A stretch of DNA of 64,000 nucleotides, taken from the NCBI RefSeq assembly GCF_018728565.1, contig NZ_JACSOI010000004.1, forward strand, positions 475,491 through 539,490. Reading direction: 5' to 3'. The position numbers and the translations under genes were made by a program. Below, in pieces: positions 47,415 through 54,859 of this stretch (positions are counted from its first letter, which is position 1; every line of letters begins with the position of its first letter). Source of the DNA: Zobellia russellii (lineage in GTDB: Bacteria > Bacteroidota > Bacteroidia > Flavobacteriales > Flavobacteriaceae). The notes under the pieces are model-generated. The model was not told where the DNA came from, did not search any database, and saw only the letters and a list, made by a program, of their open reading frames with translations.

Positions 47415-48647
47415 ATGGATATGAATAAAAAGTTGATAGTTAAAATGAATCTTATTAAGGTAGGGATAATTCAGATAGTAGGTCTTTTATTGTTTACGTT
47501 CATAGGTTGTAAAGAAAAAGAAAATAGCGAAAACGCTTTATTGGACGCAACCGTAGAGGAGAAGGAAGAAATCGCCTTAAAATCGGTCTTTAAAGACTAT
47601 TTTAAAATGGGTTCTGCTATAAATGGTGCAGTAGTTTCTGGAGAAGATACGGCCTTGTTACACATAGTAAAACAACAGTTTAATACAATTACACCCGAGA
47701 ATTGTATGAAAGCGGAATCCGTAAGTCCGGCCCGCAATGTGTATGATTTTAAAGAGGCAGATGAGTTTGTGGCTTTTGGCCAAGAACAAGAAATGTTTGT
47801 TGTGGGGCATACCTTAATCTGGCACAATCAAACTCCGGATTGGTTTTTTACCAATGAAAAAGGAGAACCGAATTCACCCCAAGAACAAAAGGAGCAACTG
47901 CGAAAGCATATAGAGACCGTAGCCGGAAGATATGCCGGAAAAGTACATGCATGGGATGTGTTAAACGAAGTGGTTGATAATGATGGGTCTTATAGGCCTA
48001 CAAATTGGATACAACATATTGGAGATGGTGATGAAATGGTGAAGTTGGCTTTTAAGTACGCCAGCGAATACGCACCTGATACCGAGCTTTATTACAATGA
48101 TTTTAATGCATGGCGACCTGAAAAAAGAGACGGCATCGTACGTATGGTAAAGATGTTACAGAAAGAAGGAATCCGTATAGACGGAATTGGGATTCAGGGC
48201 CATTGGGGACTCAATTTTCCTAAGAACGAATATATCCAACAAGCCATAGATGCCTATGCTGCGCTAGATGTAAAAGTAATGATTACAGAGTTGGATGTAG
48301 ATGTGCTTCCTTTGACCAAAGAAGGACAGATAATAGGAACGAGTATGATGGAACCCCAATATCAATTGGAAGAGTTTGAAACTTTCCTAGACCCCTATAA
48401 AGAAGAACTACCGGAATCCGTTTCTGTGGAATTGGCAGAACGGTACAAGGAACTATTTGAGATTTTCCTGAGCAACCATGACAAAATTGACAGGGTTACT
48501 TTTTGGGGCGTACACGATGGTTTGTCTTGGAAAAATGGATATCCCATTCCCAATAGAACCAACTATCCGCTTTTATATACTCGGGATAAAAAACCGAAAT
48601 TAGCCAAAAAAGCAATTTTGGAAACTGTTAAACAGAAGAACTTTTAA
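47415..48647 (+). CDS. GH10 endo-beta-xylanase lipoprotein
   Basis: Second GH10 xylanase, 410 residues from the ATG at 47415. Further ATGs at codons 3 and 11 could also serve. The signal ends in FIGC, so it is a lipoprotein. The GH10 domain covers nearly the whole mature protein: VGHTLIWHNQTP, acid/base Glu185 (WDVLNEVVD), YYNDFN, GIGIQGHWG, nucleophile Glu292 (MITELDVDV), WGVHDGLSW. Loops are longer than in the first copy (VDVLPLTKEGQIIG...), so the two probably differ in product pattern. It is in one operon with the first GH10 gene and the small gene after it. Confidence 0.94.
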   Translation: MDMNKKLIVKMNLIKVGIIQIVGLLLFTFIGCKEKENSENALLDATVEEKEEIALKSVFKDYFKMGSAINGAVVSGEDTALLHIVKQQFNTITPENCMKAESVSPARNVYDFKEADEFVAFGQEQEMFVVGHTLIWHNQTPDWFFTNEKGEPNSPQEQKEQLRKHIETVAGRYAGKVHAWDVLNEVVDNDGSYRPTNWIQHIGDGDEMVKLAFKYASEYAPDTELYYNDFNAWRPEKRDGIVRMVKMLQKEGIRIDGIGIQGHWGLNFPKNEYIQQAIDAYAALDVKVMITELDVDVLPLTKEGQIIGTSMMEPQYQLEEFETFLDPYKEELPESVSVELAERYKELFEIFLSNHDKIDRVTFWGVHDGLSWKNGYPIPNRTNYPLLYTRDKKPKLAKKAILETVKQKNF

Positions 48648-48672
48648 TCACAAATATTTAAATGTACAACTC

Positions 48673-49083
48673 ATGAAAAATGCCCTTTTAACTGCGTTAA
48701 TAGTACTATGCTTCAGTACTTTGTCCAACGCTCAATCTTCGGCTAATGAAAGTGGAGAAAGCCAAGAAACCGAAAAACTCTTATTGACTATTTTCTTGAA
48801 GCATGATCAGTCTATGAACTTGGAAGAGATAGAGAAGGTTAGGAGCAATCAGGGATTTTATAAAAACTTTCCTCCGGAAGGAGTATCCGTGGTCAACTGG
48901 TATGTAGTTATGGGTATAGGTCAAATGATTGTATTGGAATTACCAGCTTCCAAACTTAGGGAAGTGAATTTGGCCATAGAAAAAACTGCTTGGAAAGCTT
49001 TCAGGTCAGAAATTTATCCTACCTATGATTTATACCCATTAATAGAGCAGAAGTTAGATAATAAGTCTAAAGTAAGTTACTAG
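48673..49083 (+). CDS. Small exported protein, possible dimeric alpha/beta-barrel
   Basis: A 136-residue protein with a signal peptide ending near SNAQ (21). The mature part (LLLTIFLKHDQSMNLEEIEKVRSNQGFYKNFPPEGVSVVNWYVVMGIGQMIVLELPASKLREVNLAIEKT) has the beta-alpha-beta order of small ferredoxin-like dimeric barrels. No known family could be named. It follows the second GH10 gene by 25 bp and is probably co-expressed with it, but a role in xylan use is only inferred from position. Confidence 0.6.
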   Translation: MKNALLTALIVLCFSTLSNAQSSANESGESQETEKLLLTIFLKHDQSMNLEEIEKVRSNQGFYKNFPPEGVSVVNWYVVMGIGQMIVLELPASKLREVNLAIEKTAWKAFRSEIYPTYDLYPLIEQKLDNKSKVSY

Positions 49084-49093
49084 GTAGAGATTT

Positions 49094-49147
49094 AACTCAT
49101 CCAAATTCAATCATTTCTAATGAAAATTTGACGAATTTGGATGAGTT
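49094..49147. terminator. Long inverted repeat between convergent genes
   Basis: Perfect 15-bp arms (49094-49108 and 49133-49147) around a 24-base loop, between the small exported gene (stop 49083) and the convergent SMP-30-like gene (stop 49229). There is no T run, so it is hairpin-like rather than a classical terminator. Confidence 0.5.
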
Positions 49148-49228
49148 GGAATCTATATGTAAATGTGGCGTGTAGCCCAGTTAATGGACACTATAACCAC
49201 CAAAATGTATTGAAGAAGTTTTCTTGCT

Positions 49229-50128
49229 CTAGTTTTTAAGTGGGACAGCATATATTTTACCAGCCATCATATCAGGAACTAACAATCTTCCTTTATCCTC
49301 CTCAAGATAAAAATCGGCGGCAGATTCTAAACCTTCAATAAGCACGGTAGACGCCTCGGTTTCAGGATTTATTTTCCAAACTTTTCCAGCTACCCAACTA
49401 CTTATATAGTAGTTACCCTTACTATCCTGTTCTACGGCATCGGCCCCTCTAAATTGCCCTTTCAGAGGACGAAGAACACCATTTTCGGTAACTAGAAAAT
49501 TCCCCTTGAAAAAGGCACCTACCATAATATTTCCATCGTTGTCAACACCAACGCCATTGGGGTTCAACATAAGTGGGGAAGTATCTTGTTTTATGGTAAT
49601 GTGCCCTTCTAAGTCTACATGATAGATACGCCCCAACTCAGGAACTTTCTTGGCTTCTTCACTATCTAACGGCCATAAGTTATTATCGGGATCACGCATG
49701 TATTGTGTGGCACCCATATCGGCTACGAAAATTCCGCTATCCTTACCGTCTAACGAAACATCATTGAGATAAAGAACCGTTTCGGGAAAGTTGGTTTTAT
49801 CCACAAAAATGCTGGCATTCCCTTCTTTATCAACTTTCCAAATTCGGGTAACATCCGAGAAATACAGATTCCCGTTTAAGTAGACTATGCCTTTGGGTTC
49901 ATCAAAACCTTTGGCAAACACCTTAACACCGGTTTTTGAAATCTCCACCAATTCGCCATCTCCAGGTTCTTTCCCGTTCATTATAGTCACATAATAGTTG
50001 TCATTAAAGCCCTTGGTAATGCTCTCCGGTTTCATGCCTACTTTAACAGGGAATTTCACTTCGTGCTGCGCTTGACTTATGAAGGCGAATAAGAAAGTAA
50101 TAAGGAATGTAAGTTGTTTAGTTTTCAT
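49229..50128 (-). CDS. Exported SMP-30/gluconolactonase-like beta-propeller
   Basis: A 299-residue exported protein with a signal peptide ending near SQAQ (20) and repeated six-bladed propeller segments of the SMP-30/NHL type: GDGELVEISKTGVKVFAKGFDEPKGIVYLNGNLYFSDVTRIWKV, SLDGKDSGIFVADMGA, MLNPNGVGVDNDGNIMVGAFFKGN, AVEQDSKGNYYISSWVAGKVWKI. The family includes lactonases and related hydrolases. Metal ligands seem to be present (Asn/Asp in NPNGVGVDNDGN and DSKGNYY) but I cannot name the substrate. Single gene. Confidence 0.85.
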   Translation of the reverse strand: MKTKQLTFLITFLFAFISQAQHEVKFPVKVGMKPESITKGFNDNYYVTIMNGKEPGDGELVEISKTGVKVFAKGFDEPKGIVYLNGNLYFSDVTRIWKVDKEGNASIFVDKTNFPETVLYLNDVSLDGKDSGIFVADMGATQYMRDPDNNLWPLDSEEAKKVPELGRIYHVDLEGHITIKQDTSPLMLNPNGVGVDNDGNIMVGAFFKGNFLVTENGVLRPLKGQFRGADAVEQDSKGNYYISSWVAGKVWKINPETEASTVLIEGLESAADFYLEEDKGRLLVPDMMAGKIYAVPLKN

Positions 50129-50271
50129 AATGGTTTTTTAGGTTTAAATAGAAAGAGTTAGCTAACAATTTTAAAACTGAATTCTTTTGTGATTAGGAGT
50201 GTATGTCCGTATTGAATACACGTGTATAAGTTTAGATATCAGTGTCTTACAAATCTATTAATCATTTGGAC

Positions 50272-50403
50272 ATGAATATGATAGTTTTGAAGCAGATACT
50301 ATTACTATTGATGTGCATTTGGTTTGGCACGGAATGCAAAGTGTGGAGGGTAGGTTCTTTAGGGGGAGAGATTACTAGAATAAAGAGACGTTTATTTGCG
50401 TAA
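50272..50403 (+). CDS. Possible 43-residue signal-bearing micro-ORF
   Basis: An ATG-started frame of 43 codons ending in TAA at 50401. The peptide begins MNMIVLKQILLLLMCIWFG, a hydrophobic signal-like stretch, then a short basic tail (EITRIKRRLFA). There is no homologue I can name. It may be a remnant of a decayed gene or chance, but a hairpin with a T-rich tail lies about 80 bases downstream on the same strand. Confidence 0.2.
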   Translation: MNMIVLKQILLLLMCIWFGTECKVWRVGSLGGEITRIKRRLFA

Positions 50404-50479
50404 CGAGAAAAGCCACTTACCTATAATCCGAAATTAGAAGGGATGCACTAAGAACGAGGTATCATTTGACCAACTAAAT

Positions 50480-50512
50480 TGGTTTAACCGCTTTTCTAAA
50501 GCGGTTAAACCA
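50480..50512. terminator. Strong hairpin, likely terminator
   Basis: A perfect 15-bp stem (50480-50494 with 50498-50512) and 3-base loop, followed by a T-rich stretch on the plus strand (50516-50521). It could end the folE-merC transcript from the other side; on the plus strand it would only end the micro-ORF transcript. Confidence 0.7.
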
Positions 50513-50553
50513 GTCATTTTTCTAATAATTATGGGATACCTCTTGTTATCCGT

Positions 50554-51210
50554 TTATTTTTTACTGAGATTTTGAAAAAACTCGTTTCGGCATGCTATAT
50601 CCATAAAATCACCACCATATTCTATAGTAGTGGTAGAGCTGTCTTTGTCTTTTATGCCTCTAGATGATACACATAGATGCTTTGCGTTTAGAACAACAAT
50701 AACACTTTGCGTATTTAACGTTTCTTGTAAATCATTTAAAATTTGCAGACATAAGCGTTCTTGTACCTGCGGACGATGGGAGTAGTAGTCAACCAATCTA
50801 TTTATCTTGGATAGACCAATAACTTTCTCATTAGGGATGTACCCAATATGTGCGTGTCCCGTTATAGGTAAAAAATGGTGTTCGCAAGAGGAATCAATAG
50901 TAATATCATGCTCAATAAGCATTTTTCTGTACCCGTATTTATTGGGAAATGTAGATAATTTAGGCTTATTGTTAGGGTTTAGGCCATAGAACAATTCTTT
51001 TACATACATTTTTGCAAAGCGATAGGGTGTTCCGGATAGACTTTCGTCTTTTAGGTCTAGTCCTAACTCTTCCATTATTTTTGAAAAGTAGACCTGGATA
51101 TTTTCAATTTTTTCTTCGTCCGCTTTGTCAAACGCATTGGAAAGTAAAGGAGTTTCAATAGTTGTTAGTATATGGTTATCTCCAATTTCTTCATCGGTAT
51201 ATTTTTTCAT
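50554..51210 (-). CDS. folE: GTP cyclohydrolase I
   Basis: First enzyme of tetrahydrofolate biosynthesis: GTP to dihydroneopterin triphosphate. 218 residues, type I (zinc-dependent). The zinc-binding pattern is intact: SSCEHHFLPITG and HLCVSSRGIKDKDSS. Other family text: GTPYRFAKMYVKELFYGL and GLSKINRLVDYYSHRPQVQERL. It begins 6 bp after the merC-like gene and so belongs to a transcript that starts at the putative Zur operator. The coupling suggests that it is a zinc-regulated extra copy, as seen with Zur-controlled folE paralogues elsewhere (inference). Confidence 0.95.
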   Translation of the reverse strand: MKKYTDEEIGDNHILTTIETPLLSNAFDKADEEKIENIQVYFSKIMEELGLDLKDESLSGTPYRFAKMYVKELFYGLNPNNKPKLSTFPNKYGYRKMLIEHDITIDSSCEHHFLPITGHAHIGYIPNEKVIGLSKINRLVDYYSHRPQVQERLCLQILNDLQETLNTQSVIVVLNAKHLCVSSRGIKDKDSSTTTIEYGGDFMDIACRNEFFQNLSKK

Positions 51211-51216
51211 AGTAAT

Positions 51217-51615
51217 TTATCTTGAGCAACAGTTATCCGGTTGACAACGGCAGTATTTTAAGTTGTATATGTGCAATAGTATGAGTGCGAAAGCGGGGAA
51301 ATAAATAGCAATTTCCGGAAGAGAAATAAGTTGAATCTTTTCGTTTAGGATTACAGCAAGTAAAACAAACCAAGATGTCCACATAGCATATTTTATCCAG
51401 GTTTTTGAAGAGTTCTTGGTAGATTGATATATGGCAAAAAGTGAAATTGAAAGAAAAAGAAAATCTAATGAACCCCACCAGGTTGCAGTAGCTTCATGGC
51501 AAGCTGTTGAACAGGATTGGGCTATAAATATAAATGGTGTAGCAGTGCAATGCACCATACACAAAGAACTTGCTAGTATACCGATTCTATCCGGTTTTAA
51601 TGTGGCTTCCTTCAT
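51217..51615 (-). CDS. MerC-domain membrane protein
   Basis: A 132-residue integral membrane protein with the MerC pattern. I chose the ATG at 51615 (MKEATLKPDRIGILASSLC). The frame is open for 66 codons further upstream, but that part runs through the operator and promoter. Cys19 and Cys23 (LCMVHCTATP) lie in the first membrane helix, as in mercury importers. There are four hydrophobic segments and a C-terminal Cys-rich end (CRCQPDNCCSR), a plausible metal-binding tail. In this context, next to a Fur/Zur-type gene and folE, uptake or handling of zinc rather than mercury is more likely. Confidence 0.82.
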   Translation of the reverse strand: MKEATLKPDRIGILASSLCMVHCTATPFIFIAQSCSTACHEATATWWGSLDFLFLSISLFAIYQSTKNSSKTWIKYAMWTSWFVLLAVILNEKIQLISLPEIAIYFPAFALILLHIYNLKYCRCQPDNCCSR

Positions 51616-51631
51616 TCTAAATTTTATTATC

Positions 51632-51684
51632 GCAACCAAGTTGCAATAATAGAAAGAAAATTTTGTTAATACAACTTGGTTGCA
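51632..51684. promoter_or_regulatory. Paired Fur/Zur-type dyad operators
   Basis: Two dyads in the divergent merC/fur promoter region. Site 1 (51632-51644) is GCAAC-CAA-GTTGC. Site 2 (51672-51682) is CAAC-TTG-GTTG, flanked by A and CA. They are inverted copies of each other, 28 bases apart. The dyad is the type seen for Fur/Zur-like regulators in Bacteroidota (family knowledge). It would control both directions. Confidence 0.65.
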
Positions 51685-51697
51685 GTAATTTTGTATC

Positions 51698-52078
51698 ATG
51701 GGAATTTCCAGGAGAACAAAATCTGTTACTAGCTTGCTTGAAATATTTGAGCGAGAAGGACGTGCTTTATCTGCCATTAGTTTGATAGAACGCCTAAAAT
51801 CAGAGATTAACAAGACAACTGTCTACCGCACTTTGGAGAGGATGGAAGATGAGGGTATGGTGCACTCATTTAAAGGAAAAGATGGACTACAATGGTATGC
51901 AAAGTGCAAAGGGTGTACGTCTTTAGTACATTCAGATACGCATCCACATTTTCAATGTCAGGATTGTGGTAAAACCGAGTGTTTAAATTTGAACATGGCT
52001 ATTCCTACCGTTGCAAATCACAAAGTAAACAGTGCAGAAATTCTGTTAATCGGTCAATGCCAAGATTGTCTTTCTTAG
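51698..52078 (+). CDS. Fur-family (probably Zur-like) regulator
   Basis: Metal-responsive repressor, 126 residues. N-terminal winged helix (SVTSLLEIFEREGRALSAISLIERLKSEINKTTVYRTLERMEDEGMVHSF) followed by a metal-binding half with FQCQDCGKTECL and CQDC, the structural zinc Cys4 site. His-rich HSDTHPHFQC is the usual regulatory ligand region. It is short relative to Fur (about 140-150). It is divergent from merC-folE over two matching operators, so it most likely represses that pair and itself in the presence of zinc. Specificity for iron is not excluded. Confidence 0.88.
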   Translation: MGISRRTKSVTSLLEIFEREGRALSAISLIERLKSEINKTTVYRTLERMEDEGMVHSFKGKDGLQWYAKCKGCTSLVHSDTHPHFQCQDCGKTECLNLNMAIPTVANHKVNSAEILLIGQCQDCLS

Positions 52079-52364
52079 TTCTCTTGCAGAGAGATATTGT
52101 TTAATACAACTACCTTAACAAAACTTGCGGACTGCACTTAAAGTTAGTTGCTATTTTGCCCGCATTATGAAATCCTCTTTTATAGGCCAATGATGATAAA
52201 TATTAGCTATAATTAAAGGGGGGTACAATGATTGCTATTTTGTCAACTGCCTTTACTTGTGGCCTTGCTCAAAATCCGCAAATTTTTCCTTTTATATTCT
52301 TCCGGGAGCTTAAGTATGGTTGCTAACGTTAGTATATACGTTGGTAGTGGCTGGTTTTTTTTAG

Positions 52365-53093
52365 TTAAAAAAGCAGTTTGGTCATAGTAATAATTCCAAC
52401 AATAAGTATTAAAGATAAAGACAGCCTACGGAATTTGCTTTGGGGAATATAGGCTAAAATCTTTTTTCCTATAAATGTGCCTATTAGACCAATTATAAAC
52501 AAAAAAGGCACATATTTTAGGTCGTGCTTATGAATATATCCATTGCTATAATATACAAATGTTCTAGAAAAATCTATCAGAAAATCTATAAATGCAGAAG
52601 TGGCAATAAACACACTTTTTTCTAAATTGAAAGAGGCCATTGTTAACCCCCTAATAGCTCCTCCTGTGCCTAATAAGCCGGCCGAGAAGCCGGATAGTGC
52701 TCCTCCAACAACTGCGTTTTTATCATTTGGAGATATGCTTAGTTTACTCTTAATAAGAAATAACAAGCTAAATCCTATTAAGAAAATGCCTAAGAATATT
52801 TCTAAAAAATTACTGTTGAATATCTTTGATAGAAACCCACCAATTACTACAAAAATTACTGATGGTATTCCAATGGATAATAATAACCTTTTGTCTAATC
52901 CTTTTTTAAACAAAAATATTTTACTCAGATTACTGGAGAGATGGAATATTGCGGTAAGCCCCAAGACAGATTGAAAATCGAAATAAAAATTACCCAACGG
53001 TACAAAAAACACGGATGAACCGAAACCGCCAATTGTACCAATTATTTCGGCTACTAATGTGAGGATTAAAAAAATAAAGTTTATATCCTTCAT
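52365..53093 (-). CDS. TauE/SafE-family sulfite exporter-like permease
   Basis: A 242-residue inner-membrane protein with about eight hydrophobic segments. Two related halves carry the family motif: EIIGTIGGFGSSVFFVPLGNFYFDFQSVLGLTAIFHLSS near the N-terminus and GGALSGFSAGLLGTGGAIRGLTMASFN near residue 130. The family moves sulfur-containing anions such as sulfite or sulfoacetate. Its start overlaps the stop of the OsmC-like gene by 4 bases (ATGA), so the pair is co-translated. AT-rich composition and flanking spacer elements suggest an acquired unit. Confidence 0.85.
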   Translation of the reverse strand: MKDINFIFLILTLVAEIIGTIGGFGSSVFFVPLGNFYFDFQSVLGLTAIFHLSSNLSKIFLFKKGLDKRLLLSIGIPSVIFVVIGGFLSKIFNSNFLEIFLGIFLIGFSLLFLIKSKLSISPNDKNAVVGGALSGFSAGLLGTGGAIRGLTMASFNLEKSVFIATSAFIDFLIDFSRTFVYYSNGYIHKHDLKYVPFLFIIGLIGTFIGKKILAYIPQSKFRRLSLSLILIVGIITMTKLLF

Positions 53094-53494
53094 TCATAAA
53101 TTAATTTTACATCTCCATTAATAGAACAGGATAACTGCACGGTATTAAATATAGTGCCAAATTTTTCAATATTTTTTTTGAGCAATTCAACATTTAAATC
53201 TGTGTCTGTGCTGTAAATCTTCAGTTCATAGTTTATTTTGTCAATTCTAGGAGGTTTCTCTAATCGAATGCCTTTTACTAGTATTTCAGCTTTGGAATAC
53301 TCAAAATTCATGAAACCAGAAAAGCGTTCCACATTTTTTAGAATACAGGAAGAAAATGAGCCCAAAAATAGTTCTGCTGGATTTGGGATAGTATCAGCAA
53401 ATTCAGGTGTAATCCCAAAATTAATTTTCGATTGCTTAATTTGAATTGAAGCACTCTTTTTTGAAGATGAACTTGCATCGACCGAATATTCCAT
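53090..53494 (-). CDS. OsmC-family protein
   Basis: A 134-residue protein of the OsmC/Ohr superfamily, which reduce organic peroxides using two Cys. Both Cys are present: FSSCILKNVERF and VQLSCSING. The N-terminal beta part and PNPAELFLGSFSSC helix match the family. It is upstream of, and overlaps, the TauE/SafE-like gene. OsmC with a sulfur-anion exporter suggests a small sulfur- or thiol-stress cassette (inference). The 5' flank is a spacer element beginning near 53515. Confidence 0.85.
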   Translation of the reverse strand: MEYSVDASSSSKKSASIQIKQSKINFGITPEFADTIPNPAELFLGSFSSCILKNVERFSGFMNFEYSKAEILVKGIRLEKPPRIDKINYELKIYSTDTDLNVELLKKNIEKFGTIFNTVQLSCSINGDVKLIYE

Positions 53495-53696
53495 AATTGT
53501 TTTTTGTGCTTGCAGGTAACGAATATATGGCTCGTAACGTGTAAAAAGAGGTTTTCCTTTCGGTTAAGTACAAGCCTGATATTTTTTATCAATAAACCAA
53601 ATTAATAAAAAAACGGATTTGCAAATACATCCTAACCCTGAATTCTGCAACTAACTATTTATGAGTTGTTTATATAATTTCAAAAAGTGACGTTGG

Positions 53697-54767
53697 TTAT
53701 AGTTGTTTTGCTAATAGTAATTCCAAAGCTTCCTTCAAATGTTTTCTCCACGCTGTATGTACATCATCAAAACCAACAAGATGAGCACCTTTGGTATTAA
53801 GGAAATCAATTTCATCTTCAGTTAGTTTACCAACATTGGCATCCTTTAAGGCATGGTAATAAATTAGATTAGATAGGTCAGTGTTCTTCAACAATTCCGA
53901 ATATCGCTTATAACCATATGCAGCAGCAACTTTGTGTGAATTGATCATCATTAAATCCTCAGCCTTTTGTTCTACCTTTGTACTAATAGCATCTTCTTCA
54001 AAACCGGCGTCAATTCCTTCGGAATATGCCCTCCAAACTTCTTCCGCAATATCTAACCTGCCTACCATGAGTAAATACCCGTCTGCAATATTACCAAACT
54101 TGGAAATATAGTCTTGCCCTGCAAAACAACCATACGAAATACCTACAATAAAGACCTTTTTATTTTCAGATTTAAAATAACTAACAAGCTCATGTAACAT
54201 TGCGGAAGTTTTTGCTCCCAACATTTTGGCTTTGTCAAATGAAATTTCTTTCTCTAACATTGTTTGAGGTTCTATAGTCTGGGCTTGATGCGTATTTATA
54301 ATGAAGTATTTAGTATCATCAATTTCTCCTTTCTCTTTAAAAATAGCTTTTACTTCATCCGTAAATAATCTAGGGAAAGGGCCTCCTTGTGCAATAAGTA
54401 CTATGGTATCACTTTTTGAGTTACCAAACGAATATCCTAATTTCTTCAACTTCTCAGGCATGCCTTCATAGGCTATGGATATGTTTTCTGTTTCTGCTTC
54501 AGCTTCAACAACTACAAGTATTTTATGATTTCCATCCTTGTCAACAAACATTTGAGGTGTCAATTTTTTCTGCATTACTAATGGAATAACCTCTTTAAAT
54601 GTTGTTGGTGTTCCGTTTTCATAATACACCGACCCGACATTAGAGGGTGGATTTTTCATTAATTCCTCATAGGATATTAGTCGTAAACTATCTGGAACAA
54701 AAGAGTATTTTTGGGCATTACATAGTGCAGATGTGAAAATGAAGATTACGAGTACTAGATTTTTCAT
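53697..54767 (-). CDS. Exported alpha/beta-hydrolase-like protein
   Basis: A 356-residue protein with a signal peptide ending near LCNAQ. A nucleophile elbow GISYGCFAG (Ser in GxSxG form) lies near residue 210, an oxyanion-type GGPFPR near 128, and a candidate catalytic His in FDDVHTAW near residue 337. The last segment is KHLKEALELLLAKQL. The fold is probably alpha/beta hydrolase, but the family could not be named. It is the second gene after another alpha/beta hydrolase, about 90 bp downstream. The stop codon lies within a few bases of a border sequence (CGTTGGTTATAG). Confidence 0.65.
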   Translation of the reverse strand: MKNLVLVIFIFTSALCNAQKYSFVPDSLRLISYEELMKNPPSNVGSVYYENGTPTTFKEVIPLVMQKKLTPQMFVDKDGNHKILVVVEAEAETENISIAYEGMPEKLKKLGYSFGNSKSDTIVLIAQGGPFPRLFTDEVKAIFKEKGEIDDTKYFIINTHQAQTIEPQTMLEKEISFDKAKMLGAKTSAMLHELVSYFKSENKKVFIVGISYGCFAGQDYISKFGNIADGYLLMVGRLDIAEEVWRAYSEGIDAGFEEDAISTKVEQKAEDLMMINSHKVAAAYGYKRYSELLKNTDLSNLIYYHALKDANVGKLTEDEIDFLNTKGAHLVGFDDVHTAWRKHLKEALELLLAKQL

Positions 54768-54859
54768 ATGGTTTATTTGATTATTCTTTGCAAAGGTTTA
54801 TTCATGAAACGTAGTCAGTTACATGCGCTATTTTTCATATACATTGTTGAGGATAGTAA

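Larger units (their letters stand above)
50129..50553. other. Intergenic region of 425 bases
   Basis: A gap between two minus-strand genes. It contains a possible 43-codon plus-strand frame (50272-50403) and a strong hairpin (50480-50512), listed separately. The remaining sequence is AT-rich and otherwise featureless. Confidence 0.4.

Noticed and set aside
46015..48647. Calling the GH10 pair a polysaccharide utilisation locus
   Set aside because: No SusC/SusD genes are adjacent; the only pair is about 40 kb away under a DeoR-type regulator.
51616..51813. Long N-terminal extension of the merC-like frame
   Set aside because: It would run through the operator and promoter shared with the Fur-family gene; the MerC pattern begins at 51615.
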